Of a stretch of DNA of 64,000 bases, positions 10,874 through 23,600 are shown piece by piece. Source of the DNA: Oscheius sp. JU75 (taxonomy: Eukaryota > Nematoda > Chromadorea > Rhabditida > Rhabditidae); the NCBI GenBank assembly GCA_037178855.1, contig JASJZC010000005.1, positions 6,262,001 through 6,326,000 on the forward strand, given 5' to 3'. Within the stretch, counting starts at the first letter, position 1. Each line of letters starts with the position of its first letter. The notes beneath the pieces are model-generated. The model saw nothing but the letters and a program-made list of their open reading frames with translations. It made no database searches and had not been told where the DNA came from. The position numbers and the translations under genes were made by a program.

Positions 10874-11304
10874 GATTATGACCTGAACAATTTGATGTGT
10901 AACTAGGAGGAAAGCGGGAAATTGGTCTAAAACATGTGGGAAGAAGATGATTATTTTCTGGGTATCTAATAGAAAAGCATATTGCTTAATGGAGCAAGAA
11001 CTGAACTCTAAGTGAACAGAATAGGTAATGCTCGAGGAATGTGGTCGGTCTATTAAAAGTTTCAGCTGTAAAAGTAATCGAAAGCAATGATCAGGAAATG
11101 AATAAGTAAACTCTTAGCAGAATATTTATTTATAGTTAGTTTTTTATTTGAACCTTTCAAGTTGGGTAATTGGATAATTACAAATAAGAAAGGCCAACGT
11201 TTGGTTCCTTGAACCACTGAATGTAGTTGCTTATAATTACATGAAAACAGATGAGTTAATGTAATAACAATTCATTCAAAATATATTTCTGTTTGATCAT
11301 GTTT

Positions 11305-11462
11305 TGATGTGATCCCCGATAAAAGAGTACAAGTATTGGATCGAGTACTTAAGCGACAGACATAAAAACTTCGAGAAGCTGAGGGACCATGCCAGCCGGC
11401 AGATTGAGAGCGGCTGTAAAATTGATAGGAGGAATTCCGTTGAATATAAACGGGAACAGAGC
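11305..11462 (-). pseudogene. relic of the last exon of a Str-type receptor
   Basis: Between the two intact receptors lies a fragment matching only their final exon: LFPFIFNGIPPINFT, then PQLLEVFMSVA, a TAA stop (11351-11349) exactly where the paralogue has a Gln codon (SIAQVLDPILVL), and then VLDPILVLFYRGS before similarity fades. The 3' splice acceptor just upstream survives. No earlier exons are recognisable in 11463-11959. A third array member has therefore decayed to one exon. Confidence 0.8.
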
Positions 11463-11959
11463 CTGTAACTGTTTGCAAGTGTTACCCAGCTTGTCTTTTC
11501 CAAGCAGCCAGGTGGGTGTTTTCGTGATTGATTGGAATAAATAGCCACTCTCAACTTGTTCTGTTGAGATGTGGGCGTCGTGGACAGGTGTTTTCACTTG
11601 AGAGTTTTTCCATGTCTTCTTTGTTTGTGCTCTTCCAAACAACCCTTAGGCGAAAATCTTTAGAAACCGTTGATGTAGTTTGAAACTAATGAGCCTACGT
11701 TTTGTTACATTTCAGGACTGCGCTTTTGAAACATTGTTTCGTCTGGCCACCCGACTTCTGATGGATATTTCTTTGAGCGTTGTCACAAGACATATCGTCA
11801 AGGCATGACTGAATCATGTACGGGGACCCTTTTTTGGCTTTTCCAGCATAAAACTCTTGACATCTAAGTACAAATGTTTATGGTTGAAACGACGTATTCT
11901 CTGGATTTCTTGGAGACGAATTCGGCTGGCCTATTGTCGAAGCGTAGTTGACTCTGGTG

Positions 11960-13072
11960 TCAAAGGTCTGCAAAAGTTCTGACATCACTTCTTACAAGTC
12001 CTACTGAAATGCCTAGAAAACGAAAGACTCCTCGACGATACTCTCCAATGAAAGTAAGAACGAGAATCGGATCCAAAACTTGAGCTATGGACATCAGGGC
12101 TCCAAATATTTGTGGTATACAGCCGGCAGATATGCCAAAATATGTACAGGTGTAGACGAAAATTATGGGAAGTCCGTTGAAGATGAACGGGAACAATGAC
12201 TGAAAGATTTCTTAGCTAAACTGACTAACACATACCTGAAGGATGAGGAGAATGAACAATTTCTTCTGGATTCTAATGCTGGAGGAGGAAGCGACAGCCC
12301 GGAACATTCTTATCATCCTCGTGACACAGGCCCACTCGATAGAAGAAGTGATTACAGTCAGTCCAGTGTAGCTCAAAACTACAAAGATGCCGTACCAATA
12401 AGGATCGCCATTCTCGAACTAAAACTCTTTCCAGTTCACCTTGAGTACTTACAAACAGAGGTCCCCCAATATAGGCATAATCTTTCGGATCCTTGCCTAA
12501 TTTCTCCAGAGATTCCTCTCGAAAATACGAGTTCATAAAATCATTAGCGGTTATGCCAATTATGGACATTGACGGAATTAATGAAGTTGTAATAGCAAGA
12601 GAAATTGTCAGTGGAATTAAGCGACAATTTTTGAAGTAGTCCAAGATGCCTGTGCTGGAAGGAACATGGTCAGACGAGGAATCATACCTACTTGCATAGA
12701 ACCCCGTATCGATAAAGGAAAGAAAGACAGACAACTACTTCGAGAGTAGCGAACATTGATGGAAAAATGACGACGGCTAGATCACTGACTATTCGGGGAA
12801 TATAGGAGACTGTTCCGTAGAAGATGTAGCCGTTCTTGAAGACATAAAACGTCTGAAATGATCCTTATTTGGCTCTTTTTAGAGCCACTTACAGGAAGGA
12901 GGATGACCTGGGCACCAGTATAAAGTACAGCTGTCAGAATATACAGAAGGAGGAGATACTTGTACTTGCCGATGTTCTTAGAAGAAAACTTGATAATGAT
13001 AGGAATGAGAAGACTGTTCAGAATGAAGGCTGTGACTCCAGAAATGAGGCTGATCCGACTGTAGAGGTCCAT
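11960..13072 (-). CDS. Str-superfamily 7TM chemoreceptor (paralogue C)
   Basis: 321-aa GPCR, exons 13072-12893, 12852-12692, 12654-12453, 12418-12236, 12199-11960. Begins MDLYSRISLISGVTAFILN; TM3 ends SFLYRYGVLC; YIGGPLF after the second extracellular loop; SIRIQKKLFILLILQ precedes TM6; TM7 carries AQVLDPILVLTFIGEYRRG. Exon lengths and phases of the first four exons equal those of the copy at 9702-10873. The start is the first in-frame ATG; an upstream TTG is not used. Shorter tail than its paralogue (ends VRTFADL). Introns are 34-40 nt. Presumed sensory-neuron receptor with unknown ligand. Confidence 0.87.
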
Positions 13073-13306
13073 TGAGAGCGAGAAGAGGAACAAGTTGTTA
13101 CTCAGACAACAATTTCTCCTGTTAAACTCTTTCTAATTGATGTGTGAATCATTCTCACAAGAACCGCCAATCAAGACGTCATAGAAAGGGAGAGAGCATT
13201 TCCTTATTGACACCTTCAAACAGTCTCCATCCACTTTATTGTGCCCGTTCTACAATATGTTGTGATCTATTTTCATCAGTTGTTTTTGTTGATTCGAGAG
13301 AGTAGT

Positions 13307-13571
13307 TCATTCGTAACGTTCTTCTTCTGGCTGCTGGGCTGGTTGCAATAATCGGCGAACTCTATTGTAATTTCTTGGAAGAAAAACGCATCCCATCGGA
13401 CTGAAGAAACAGTTGCTCTCCATGCGTCCTTCCAGCATACGGTCGATTCGACTGAAAGCATTAAACTCGTTGAGTGACGTTAGTGAAAACCAACCTTGGT
13501 GCCGAGTTGACATGGCTGAAACAGAGAGCAGCCAGGAGGAAGACAAGAAGTGTGCCCAAACTCAGCTTCAT
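13307..13571 (-). CDS. allatostatin-C/somatostatin-like neuropeptide precursor (putative)
   Basis: Two exons (13571-13495 and 13451-13307; 43-nt intron) encode 73 aa. Signal peptide MKLSLGTLLVFLLAALC with a likely cut after HVNS/A. Then a short spacer RIDRMLEGR, the core MESNCFFSPMGCVFLP, and a basic tail with RNYNRVRR. The core has two cysteines six residues apart in C-F-F-S-P-M-G-C-V-F. The insect allatostatin-C core is C-Y-F-N-P-I-S-C-F, so spacing, aromatic pair and Pro agree. Arg residues on either side could serve as processing sites; there is no amidation Gly. Family knowledge: AST-C/somatostatin peptides are disulfide-cyclised ligands of rhodopsin-type GPCRs. Gene structure is clear; the family assignment is pattern inference. 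Confidence 0.65.
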
Positions 13572-16500
13572 GACTGCTGAAATGCAGAATGATTAGAATT
13601 GAGAGGTGGGGCTACAAAAGAGAAAGATGCCGAATTGATTCAGGAAAAGATGACCATTGTCTACATCCGGATTAGAACTGTGATTCCAGAAAGAGAACGA
13701 GGCGTTGACGCGTTAGGAAAGCTTTGGTTACAAAGTTCCCAATGTTGAGCTGTTCGCGAATTGAAGTTTTTTCGCCAGAATGACTTGCCCTCTTGAAAAG
13801 AGCTGTTACGTGGTTATCGAGATGACAAAACAATGACAGATCCGGAACAAGAGGAGAATCGAAGTCGGTTTTCGTCACATTTGTCGTCTCTGATGAAGTA
13901 CTAATGTTGTATCAAAAACAAATATCAGTCATGCACATAACTTAGAGACTACGGTAAGGAGAACAGACAACAAGCCTCGGCTTTTAAACAGAACGCTTAT
14001 AGTAGTGGACAGAATGATGTCATTGATAGTCGTTGCGCACATTTAAGGATCGGTTGCAAAGAAACTCACAGCGTCACTTGGTTCATAGACTAGGACCTTT
14101 TCGGAATGAATGGAGGGAGAGACTCGAACTTTATATGCGAAAGTCACGTACAAATTTGCACCGTCTAATATAATTTTGTTACTTTACCGGAATTGTAACA
14201 AAGAGTCAGCATTGCTGCAAATTGAGTAAGAGCTCTTTTCGACTCGTGAAAGGTCATAAAAGTTATTACTTCGAAGTTTTTCGTTTTGGAATGTAATTTG
14301 CGGAAGTGTGAGAAAATAGAACTGGGTGATCGGCTGATCGGTCGAGGTTCGTCTTTTCTAGCGGTTTTTCGAGTCTGTGCAAACAAGTCATAAATGGATC
14401 TCTTCACGTGATTCTGGATGCTACAAAAGCGATCTGCTATTCTGCTAAAAGGCGTCAACAACAGGACTGAGTCAGTTCATTAGCACGGCTTCAAATCTGT
14501 TTTTACCTATTAGCTAGTCTACGACGACTTTCGCATTCTGTCGTATGCGGTGAAAGGAAAGTTAGCTGGCACCAAACGACATGCACTCGATGGTTACTGG
14601 AAATGGTAGCCAATAATTGCATTCATTTTCATCTAATTTATGAGAGAGCAATGAGATGCAAAATTACATGGACTACAGAAGACCCTATAGAAATGTACTA
14701 ACCCATAGGATGGAGAACAGTGAACAACGACCTAAAAATCTAATTATTGGAAGTTGTCTTCCATTTTGACCTCAGTATAATAGGCGTAATTGAATATGGT
14801 CCAGGTTTTAATTACAGCGTAGGCGCTAACAAGTGTTTGTCCACTGAAGTGACTAAGAGATGAGAACATGAAGAGACCTTCGCCCCTTTCGTGAACAATA
14901 ATTTCCTCTTATCACTTTGGGTGATAGTCATGCTAATCCCGACAGTGATAGTAAGGCTCAACGCCCACGAGAACGTATTCTGCAACGTCACTAACTTTTC
15001 CAAAGAACGCCTCTGAAAATGTCAGGTAACTGTTTCTTTTTCTCATTCGTTTAGGCAAATTGAATGTGTTCGTCCGCGTCAAATGTCGGAAATACTCTGT
15101 TTTTTCGAATGAAGAAATTGTGTTTCAACTTGGTGAAACAACGAATGTCTACAACGGTTCAAGCAGTCAAAGTAAATTGAGGGACTTGTTTTGAACCGCT
15201 CATCCTTCAGCAAGTAGACTCGATGAAGAGTAAAGTACTTTTTGGGGAGCTTTTGCTTTAGAAGCTGGAAGGATAACAAACGTTTGTGAAGGACAAAAAG
15301 GATCATAGGATGTCACTGACATTTTTTTTTCTATTCTTGATGATCAAACAAGATTTGACGGAAATCCTTTTTTTAAGATGGACACGGGACGACCTGCTTT
15401 TCAGTACTCAAAGCTTGAAAAAAAAATAAAAACATGAGGTAGGCCCCCAGAGAAACCGTGTTATGAGACACACGGTGGCAGCGGAACACCGTTGCATAGT
15501 AGAGGCCACCCACGATTAAATCAACAGGTGAGGTCTGCTAATGCGAAAATTCAGAAAAGTAAGACAGTTGTTGTTTCACAGGTTAGATGACTAACTAGGG
15601 GGTACACCAAAGTCCCACAAACGTAAGTGTGGAGAGTATTGGGGCAGAAGAGACAGTCAACAAAGTCTTGATAGTTTGATTCCGAACAAAGGGAAGGATT
15701 AGTGAGAAAGTGAGTCCATCTGAACAGTACTGATAACAGTCTTAGGACGTGTAAGCCCCACAGAAAAATACAATTCGTGGGGAGACAATTCGAATGTCAA
15801 ATGAGATCTCGGAAAGGTACTATACCGAGAGAATATTTACTCATTTTGACTCGATGATCTTTGAGAAAGGGCAGACAGAAACGCGTGCTGTACTAATACA
15901 ATTCTTTGTGGTTTCCTGGAAAGAGCGGACAGAAACGCGTGCTGTACTACTACAATTCTTTGTAGTTTCCTGGAGAAGAATGACGTTAATCTTCAGAAAT
16001 AACACTTGTGCACATAATCTTTGCAAGAAAATGAAACAATTCTGCTCGAAGACTGGTTGCATTTATGCGTGAAGAACTTTGGTTGAGCAACGACCCGGAA
16101 GAATTGAGGAAGTTGAAAAAAGTGCAATGGATATTTCTGATGTCTAACGAAGAAGCAAAGATTCTTTCAGATTAAACATGAGAAATTGATCGCTATCAGT
16201 TAACCACCCATATTTATGTCGACGAAGCTGATGTGACAGCTGATAATTTGAACCGATAAAAAAACGGGTTCGATGAGAAATGTTTTCGAGGACTCGATGG
16301 AAGAGCTAAATCGGAGATTGTGCAGAATGAGAGAAAACAGTCCACTCGATGATCTCTTACAATCAGACCGAGGCATGAACAAAAGTAGGCGGAAGGCTTC
16401 GTCTCTTCGCATTATATGAGTAAAATCTTTTGAAGTTCACTCGACTGCGGTCACACGACAGAGCTACGCAATATGTATCAGTAGATGAAAACAAGATAGT

Positions 16501-18829
16501 CATTTCAGAACTGTGAGACCAAGTTCATCGAACGAGAACACTTTTCACGCAATTCGAAAATTAATCCAGGACTACAGAAAGCTTTCAAACTTTTTCATAG
16601 TTAAGAGAATAACAATGGCAGCATAGAGAAGAGAGAAAAGAACATGAAGCTAAAATGAAGAGCTGAAGGACAGAGGATGTCCAAGATGTGTCTTAAATTC
16701 TTTCTTTGACAGAAAATTACATGTTGTCCGAGAAAGTATTTTGGCTGTTCCTGGAAAAACCAAGTCGAGACACAGGGGTAGTTCGTATTGAGACATCATT
16801 GCTTCTGTAACTACTGTGCATCTGTTTTCCTATCCGGTAGCCAGTGCCGGCCCAATTGTATTCGGTACAATCCTTGCATACTCTTGACTCTATCGATACC
16901 TTCATCTGACTTTTCGCATACTAAGTTGGGTGCCCTCTTGTGCCAAACCTGATCCTCCCGAACAAATCCCGCAATTTTTCATCGTCAGCTGAGTGGGCTG
17001 CCTCTCGCGATGCATCATGAGCATTACTTACGCCTCATTTCACGACTTGATCCCCGGGTTGTGTCAGTCCTATCCACAGTCTAATTTAGCCACAAAAACC
17101 TTAATTGTTGCTCTCTCCCCTATTGACTCGTGAAAAAACAATGGAATGATTGATCACCACTTTTACACATCGGATAAGATTAATCGACTTCACGCCTCGG
17201 GTCGCTTGGATTCCTCTTTTTTTTCGGGATCCTTCATCTCCGGTTGTTTTCGGCCTCCCTCATGTCCATTCATAGAATGCTCCTGAAGATGAAAAAATGT
17301 ATCGCGGAGACGTCCACCCATTCAGGAGGACTTCGGATCGATCCCAGCTTCGAGGATCCTATTGTCTCATTTTTACCCTCTCTATTCTTTCGTGACCCGT
17401 TTCCAAAGAGCTGCCGAAAATCAGATTTGCAGCTGCCTCCGGGACTCGAGGCTCTTTAGCGAATTATCGCCTTCCACCTCCTGAGCGTGACACTTCAACC
17501 TCTCTGTTTATCTCCGAGTAATCTTCGTCTTTTTTAACTGGTCATTAAACTATATTCTCCGCATAATTGATCCGGCTGATTGCATTCAAATATAAACAAT
17601 ATGATCACTTTCTACTGATAGCTCCATGACTGTGTTTCAAAAACAAGGGCCCTGCCATTCTTAAACATTTCTTGGATCAGCCGGGTTTGATGCAAAAACG
17701 GCATTGTTTAAAAGTCAGTTCTTTTTTGAACAAACAGTTTGTCTATTTTGCCTTTTCTTAAAAAACAACAGAACTCTCGCAACATGCTCAAGAAGGCAGC
17801 TCATCATTGTTGCACTCGGGGGCCAAATCCCCAGATGGCAATGATTTATGCGATAAAAAGAGCCACGTCCCGCGACAAACATTCCAACGTGCATTTTGTT
17901 TATTCTAATGCTTCTTCCTCAGTCAACCTGAATGTTCCCCCTGAGGGACCTCCCTGCCAGTGATTGTTCTCTTGTCCATCAGTCCATTGCAACAGATAAT
18001 CGCAGTGACATGTCGTCCAATCATTCGACACCCGTCGGGAATATCTACTGGCAATCTGAGCAGAAGGCATAAATCGCTGTAAACACCGGCTTCGCGAATG
18101 AATCCAATCTTCCTTTTGCGGAAATTTTTCAATCCGAGCAGGGGCGCCAGATACACTTTTGGGAGGTCATTCATCTCTCGCCTCTCTCCGGCCTATTCTC
18201 ATTCGATTCGTCAAAAACGTCGTCGTCTCACACTCTGGGACCACTACTACTTGTTTGGAAGTAACTTTCATTATATAATCTGATCCCAGCTATGTTTTGA
18301 GCCTTTCTCAATAGTCACAGAGTTGAACAAGGCGCTGTTATGCATATTTTTTTTGCAGTCAGAGCAGCAATGACTAATTTAATGGTTCCGCAGACAAATG
18401 TCAGACGTGTGTTTTAGTAAACTCCTCTATAAAAACCACTTACTCTTTCCCCAGCCTTCTTCCTACTTATTACGTAACAGCGTTCAGCTGTCAATTGGTC
18501 TATTGAGCCATTGTTGCTTGACCCATTGTTGCCTTGTTAATCATTTAGTCGCCCGCCTCCTTCCTTGTTCGGAAGACCCCTAAGGTATATTTTGAAGTTC
18601 TTCTTGATATATGCCGATTGGAGCTCCGCAGACGCCAAATTGCCCCTTTCCGACAAAGCGGGGGCCCCGGAACCTGTCAAAACATTCTGGATGAGCTCGT
18701 AATATTCTCGGGGCAATCTTTCTGTTTTCTTTTCAAGGAAAAAGACTTCAAGATGACGGAGTGGTCGGATTAAGATGAGAGTGAGCGTTCCTTTTTCAGA
18801 AGAATGTCGTCCCAGCACCGACACTTCAG
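13572..18829. other. gene-poor stretch
   Basis: About 5.3 kb without a gene I can support. Short open frames lack family resemblance, splice-consistent partners or signal peptides. Visible: a hairpin with a perfect 7-bp stem (ACCGTGT/ACACGGT) at about 15457-15477, the tandem 55-bp repeat at 15864-15973, and a change from purine-rich to pyrimidine-rich + strand around 17 kb. The right part probably includes the promoter of the gene starting at 18830. Confidence 0.5.
15864..15973. repeat. tandem duplication, 2 x 55 bp
   Basis: Two adjacent copies (15864-15918 and 15919-15973) differing at only a few positions; both contain ACAGAAACGCGTGCTGTACT and end GTTTCCTG. No coding role seen. Confidence 0.92.
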
Positions 18830-20651
18830 ATGAGCTGGCTTCTCGGCGCTCTTTTACTGGCACCAGTCCTCGCCGACGTCTGCCACTCGAGACATTTCCG
18901 AGAACTTCGCGGGAATGAGGACGATGACTATGTTCTTTACGGTCTCACTCAGGTACATGGAACAGGTATTTTTTGGTCAATGGAAACTCTAGGACTGCCA
19001 AATCTTCTTTATCAGACCGCCACAATTGACTTTGTTATCAACACTCAGCGTGAATATTCACAGTTCTTACTGTAGTCCAAATCTGGTTCAGTTGCTCGTC
19101 AAGGTTCGTTCTTGAGACATAACAAAATAAAATTGGTTTCAGTCTGAAGACACCCTTCTGATACTTATCAAGCAGGCTGGCAATCGAATATGTACATTGG
19201 AAATCCAAATCCCGCCGGCAGAAATGCTGTTCGGCGATCATCTTTTCAGGTAGGTTTTAAAGAGACACTAGCCACCCCTGACTACAAGCAGCGTATACCA
19301 GAGTTGGTATAGTCCATTTCTAGCTGTTTAAACTGGGCGTAACGCTCAGGGGGTAGCAAGTCTCTTAAAATCATGCCATTTTAAGTTACTCTATCCTTGC
19401 ATCTCTGTCATACGCCTCGTGCTCTCATTCTCCCAACAACGAGTTCTCCCTCGACCCAGATCTTGCATTTCTTGACTCAATCTATCGGGTACGGTTCTAC
19501 GATTGTAGAAAAAGAGCAAAATCTTCAGAACATTCTTTACTTTATTGATGGAAACTCTGTCGGCCAAGTTTGGGACGTGTTGCAATTTCTCTTAACCGAT
19601 GAAGGACACCTTCAACTCCTGGACAAGATTCCTATCAACAACTATGCGAAAAGTATGCGAATCATAGAAGTAGTACCAAAAATTTTCAGATCATTGGAAT
19701 GGACCCGATCTTGCGAACGAATATGTTTTGGGACTGGACGCCCAGAGAAACTACTTGTTCCAAAGGAACCGCTTCGAACAGTCGTACGTCTACGCCTGCG
19801 CTTTCGACAGTCTGTTCAGGTGAAATTTCTTCTAAGCTGTACTCTTTGTTTCAGGCCAAACAAAGTCTTCGTTCACTATGCCAACTCTACATCGAGGACT
19901 TATAGGACCTGGCTGAATTCCATGTCTGCCGACGGGGCTCTTCTGGTCTTTACAGAAACAGATCAAACAGTGTGTTTTATTTAATTCTAAAATATTTAGT
20001 GCTTTCAGATCCAGCCAGCTGTGACTAGAATCTTTGGACAGAACATTTCGACGATTCGAAGGGATCACTATTGTTTGGAAATAACCAACTATGCGATGGA
20101 TCTCGGGGTCATCAGAACATCAACGCTGAGGAAGATGAAAGTGAATCCATTACCTCTTCTCGGTGGGACAAAGAGTTTCCGACAATACAAAAAAATTAGG
20201 TGAAACGACTACGCAGAAAACGACTCCGATGAGGAAATATGGTAGAATGGAGACGACAACAATGTCGAATGCTCTTTGGGAAAGAGGAACTACAAGAAGG
20301 ATAGTCAAGATCCCCAAGACGACTTTGAAGTATACTACTGTGGTGTACAACACGACGGAAAGGATGGTCACTTCGACCAGATTTGAAGCTACAACTGACA
20401 GTGAGACTTGTCTTTTAGTTAAGCAACTCAAAATATCAGGTTATGATGAAGACAATTTTTACGTGACCACTCCTGATGCGACTCCTGTGGCTCTCTCGAC
20501 TGATTCGAATGACATCGGACTGATGACTTCTGAAGAACGACTTCTCAACAATGCCACACTGAACGCACTGAATCAGAATAGAACTTCATCGACCAATCTC
20601 TTCTCCCATACGGTTTCTGTACTTGTACTGTATAGTTTACTAGAGCAATAA
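18830..20651 (+). CDS. novel secreted, probably GPI-anchored protein
   Basis: 472-aa product that I do not recognise. Nine exons fit phase throughout: 18830-18952, 18993-19103, 19143-19249, 19386-19488, 19529-19652, 19690-19819, 19855-19969, 20009-20162, 20200-20651. The ATG follows ACTTCAG directly (SL acceptor). Signal peptide MSWLLGALLLAPVLA. The ectodomain (residues about 16-320) has dispersed cysteines and stretches such as DCQIFFIRPPQ, YFIDGNSVGQVWDVLQFLL and HWNGPDLANEYVLGLDAQR. A Thr/Ser-rich, sequon-bearing stalk follows (TTTQKTTP, YTTVVYNTT). The last ~20 residues are hydrophobic (HTVSVLVLYSLLEQ), as expected of a GPI signal or a short anchor. No catalytic motif is visible. Gene model confident, function unknown. 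Confidence 0.7.
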
Positions 20652-23600
20652 AGCAAACTCTTTACCTTTTAAGACTGCTAACGAATGGGATACCCATAAG
20701 AGTCAAAGATCGAGCTCTAGAAGCAGTTGAGATTGAATCGTCTCCAGATAATTATGCTCACCAAATTAGCCATCCATTTCCTCCTATTGCTAGCCAAAAT
20801 ATATGCTCTGTCAAATCCAGATCCAAGAGATGCACCTTGGCCTCTCGGTCCTGAGTTTTTCTGACAAGACGGACGGGTCTGCCGTAATCTCGTCCATGCA
20901 AATTCTCTTCCTCCGTCAGCCCCTCTGCCACAAAAGGTGCCCTTAAATTATTCCGCTGTGAAAAGTCTTTGTAGGCTCTTATCATAAATCGTCTTCGAGA
21001 GACCCTAATTTGCACATTCGGTCTCCTTCTTGTCTCAACTCGCGCGCTTGAGACGTCGCTTTTAGAACTCTTCAAATCTTCTGCCGTCATTCTTGAACCT
21101 CCCTCGCCACTTAATCCAAACGGCTACTATTGTTTTGCTCCTTACGAGAAAACAACTTACTCAGTAATAATCAAGGAGCATCTTGCTTGAAGATTAACGT
21201 TCTCTTAGGTTTGAATAATTCTTTCGGGACAAAATTAGACTGCTCCCTCTGCCGTCGTTTTATCTGTTCAATTCATTACTTTCAGCTAATTTTTAACCGA
21301 TTCGTTGCAGTTTTATGTCAATTGCCAACAGGAGAATCTCCCAAATTGCACTGACGAGCTTTGTATCCGAGCACTTCCTCATTTGTCCTTTTCGTGGTAC
21401 TTTTCTATCCACCCATGTGGATCAACTACCCCGTTGAATTCCACGAACATGTGTGAAACTGACACCAGACGAAGTGGACTTCATCGCGAGTGGAACGTCT
21501 TCTTATGTTATGTAGTCGACTATTCAGCCCCTCGTGCGAAGACAGGAAACGCATTTAGCACGAAGAGAGTCGAACAGGGAAAGAGTCTCCCTTTACAAAT
21601 CTGTCCTTTTCTACTCGAGCAGGCGTCTTCCACATCTTAGAAAACTGAATTTTTCACCAGCTTCCTCCTCCTTATTCTACGAATGTCTTTTAACTCCAAG
21701 AAGTCACTCTTGACAACGGAAAGTCTCAACATTGACTTGATTCATCCAGACTTTTTTGTCTAGAGAGAAGAGACGTGAAAACGAAGAATCGCCCACCCGA
21801 CATTCGTTTAATTTGATCTTTTTCATCAGTGGAATCGAGCCTTTCCGCGCCATTAGCCTATTCTCCAGAAGTCATTGGTCCTCTCTGCTCCGAAATAAGT
21901 CTTCTGTACCCTGGCGGAAAATCCACTTTTCTTTTTGTGTGATGCACAAACAACAAGAGATTATTGGATAAGTTGTCTCGGGAACAACTCATAAATAGTA
22001 TGTTCATACCCGAACTTTTGTTTTCGTCCCTCTTCCTAGTTGACTCTTCGGGTTTTAGAGCTTCTTCTTGCCCTCGTACTCATCCCCCGAACAAAAGAAG
22101 GTAGAATCAGAGAGCGCTGTCGTATTTTCAAGCGTGTAATTTCATCAGGGTTGGTTTCTCCCTTTCCCTCGTTGCAGAACCCGCCGTTGATTCCATTCCA
22201 GCTCTTTTCCAGTCTTTTATTAAGGAGCAGTTTGCTGCTAATATCAAGGTTTTTCGGTTTTCTTCTAGAGAAATAAGCTGAAGTCTAAGAGGAAGCTCGA
22301 AGAACAGAACCTACTCAGAGAGGTCGAAAAATTCTTTTCACGGTTCACCTGGAATTTTGGCGGAACTTTGTACCTCAATAAACCCCAAAAAACGGCTGCT
22401 TTATTGTTTGGAGTAGCACTACCTTTTGTTAACTACAAAGATTTAAAAAAGAAAGTAAAATGTGGTACAGCTGAACCCGAACGATTCCCTGCTCTTTGTC
22501 CACTACAATTCAACGGAACCACCCTCATCTTGTAACGCATACCCATTAGTCAGACGACTCGTCTGTTCTCTATCAACTCGACTAGTGGCACAGAGACCTT
22601 TTCCTCAAGTCGTAAATCCCTTCCCACCCCGAGGCGTCTCCTTTTAGTCTAAGTAATGTCCATTGTGCGATCCCTTTTTCGTTCAATGGTCATCCGTAGC
22701 CCGAGGTGCAAATAATGCAAAGCCATAGCCAAACACTCCGAATTTCGTCTAGATGCAATCAGGACCACCCCCACAATATTCTTTTTGACCAAATATTAGA
22801 TAGTCTGAAGAAAGTTGTCTCCCTTTAGTCCCAGTTGGCGACAAAGTCAATTAGTCCTCAGATATTTACCACGGCGAACTTGAACTTGCCAATACCTCAG
22901 AGTAATTTTCACTTTGAACCCGTATTTGCATCAGGAAGTGGTCTCTTGTTCAACAAAAAACTGCTTTTCTTAAACCAAATTTTTGCTAGAATTCGGTCTT
23001 GTTGTGTCTGTCATGTTCGGATTGTCCTCACTTCTAATTTAGAACATGATCGGCTTTCTTTTGGCTATCTAAAATAGACGAAGACTTTATATGACTTTTT
23101 GCGAAGGAACCAGCAGAAATAGTTTCAGTTCTTTTGAGACGATCACGGGAGACGGTGCGCCTGGGAATATCTCTCGATTCTACTTTCTGCTTCCTTCTCC
23201 CATTGTAACAACATAATCGTCTCAATAACGTCCCCTTAACCAATTAGAACGAAAAAACGAACAGATCCCAGTTGTTCTCTGCATAGCGTCGTTATCTTCC
23301 ATTGCCCGTTTTGTCTTGTGGTAGGGAGCAAAACACATTTGTTGGAACTTTTTGGATCTGTTATTGCATAATATAGAATCTTTGGTTCAATATACCGCCT
23401 CTCAATCTCATGCAATTATTCCTTGTTTTTGTTTGATGACGCTGCTTTATCTACCACCCATCCTCATCTCTTTGTCTCCTTCAAGTGCTTCCTGGCTCAC
23501 ACGACTGGAAAAAAGGGGTTTTGAACGGCTCTTGTGCATTCATTAAAATCTCAACTGAAACCCGAGGAGATGGCACTTGTCTAGTCTTTCACCCATACCG

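Noticed and set aside
11150-11176. Resemblance to the reverse complement of the SL1 spliced leader (CAAGTTGGGTAATT)
   Set aside because: Only part of the 22-mer matches, with no donor GT or snRNA-like Sm site next to it; most likely chance.
16200-16412. 70-codon minus-strand open frame starting with ATG
   Set aside because: No family resemblance, signal peptide or splice partners; sits in low-complexity gene-poor DNA.
20758-21090. 110-codon minus-strand frame
   Set aside because: Not recognisable, in the pyrimidine-rich region where skew alone produces long open frames.
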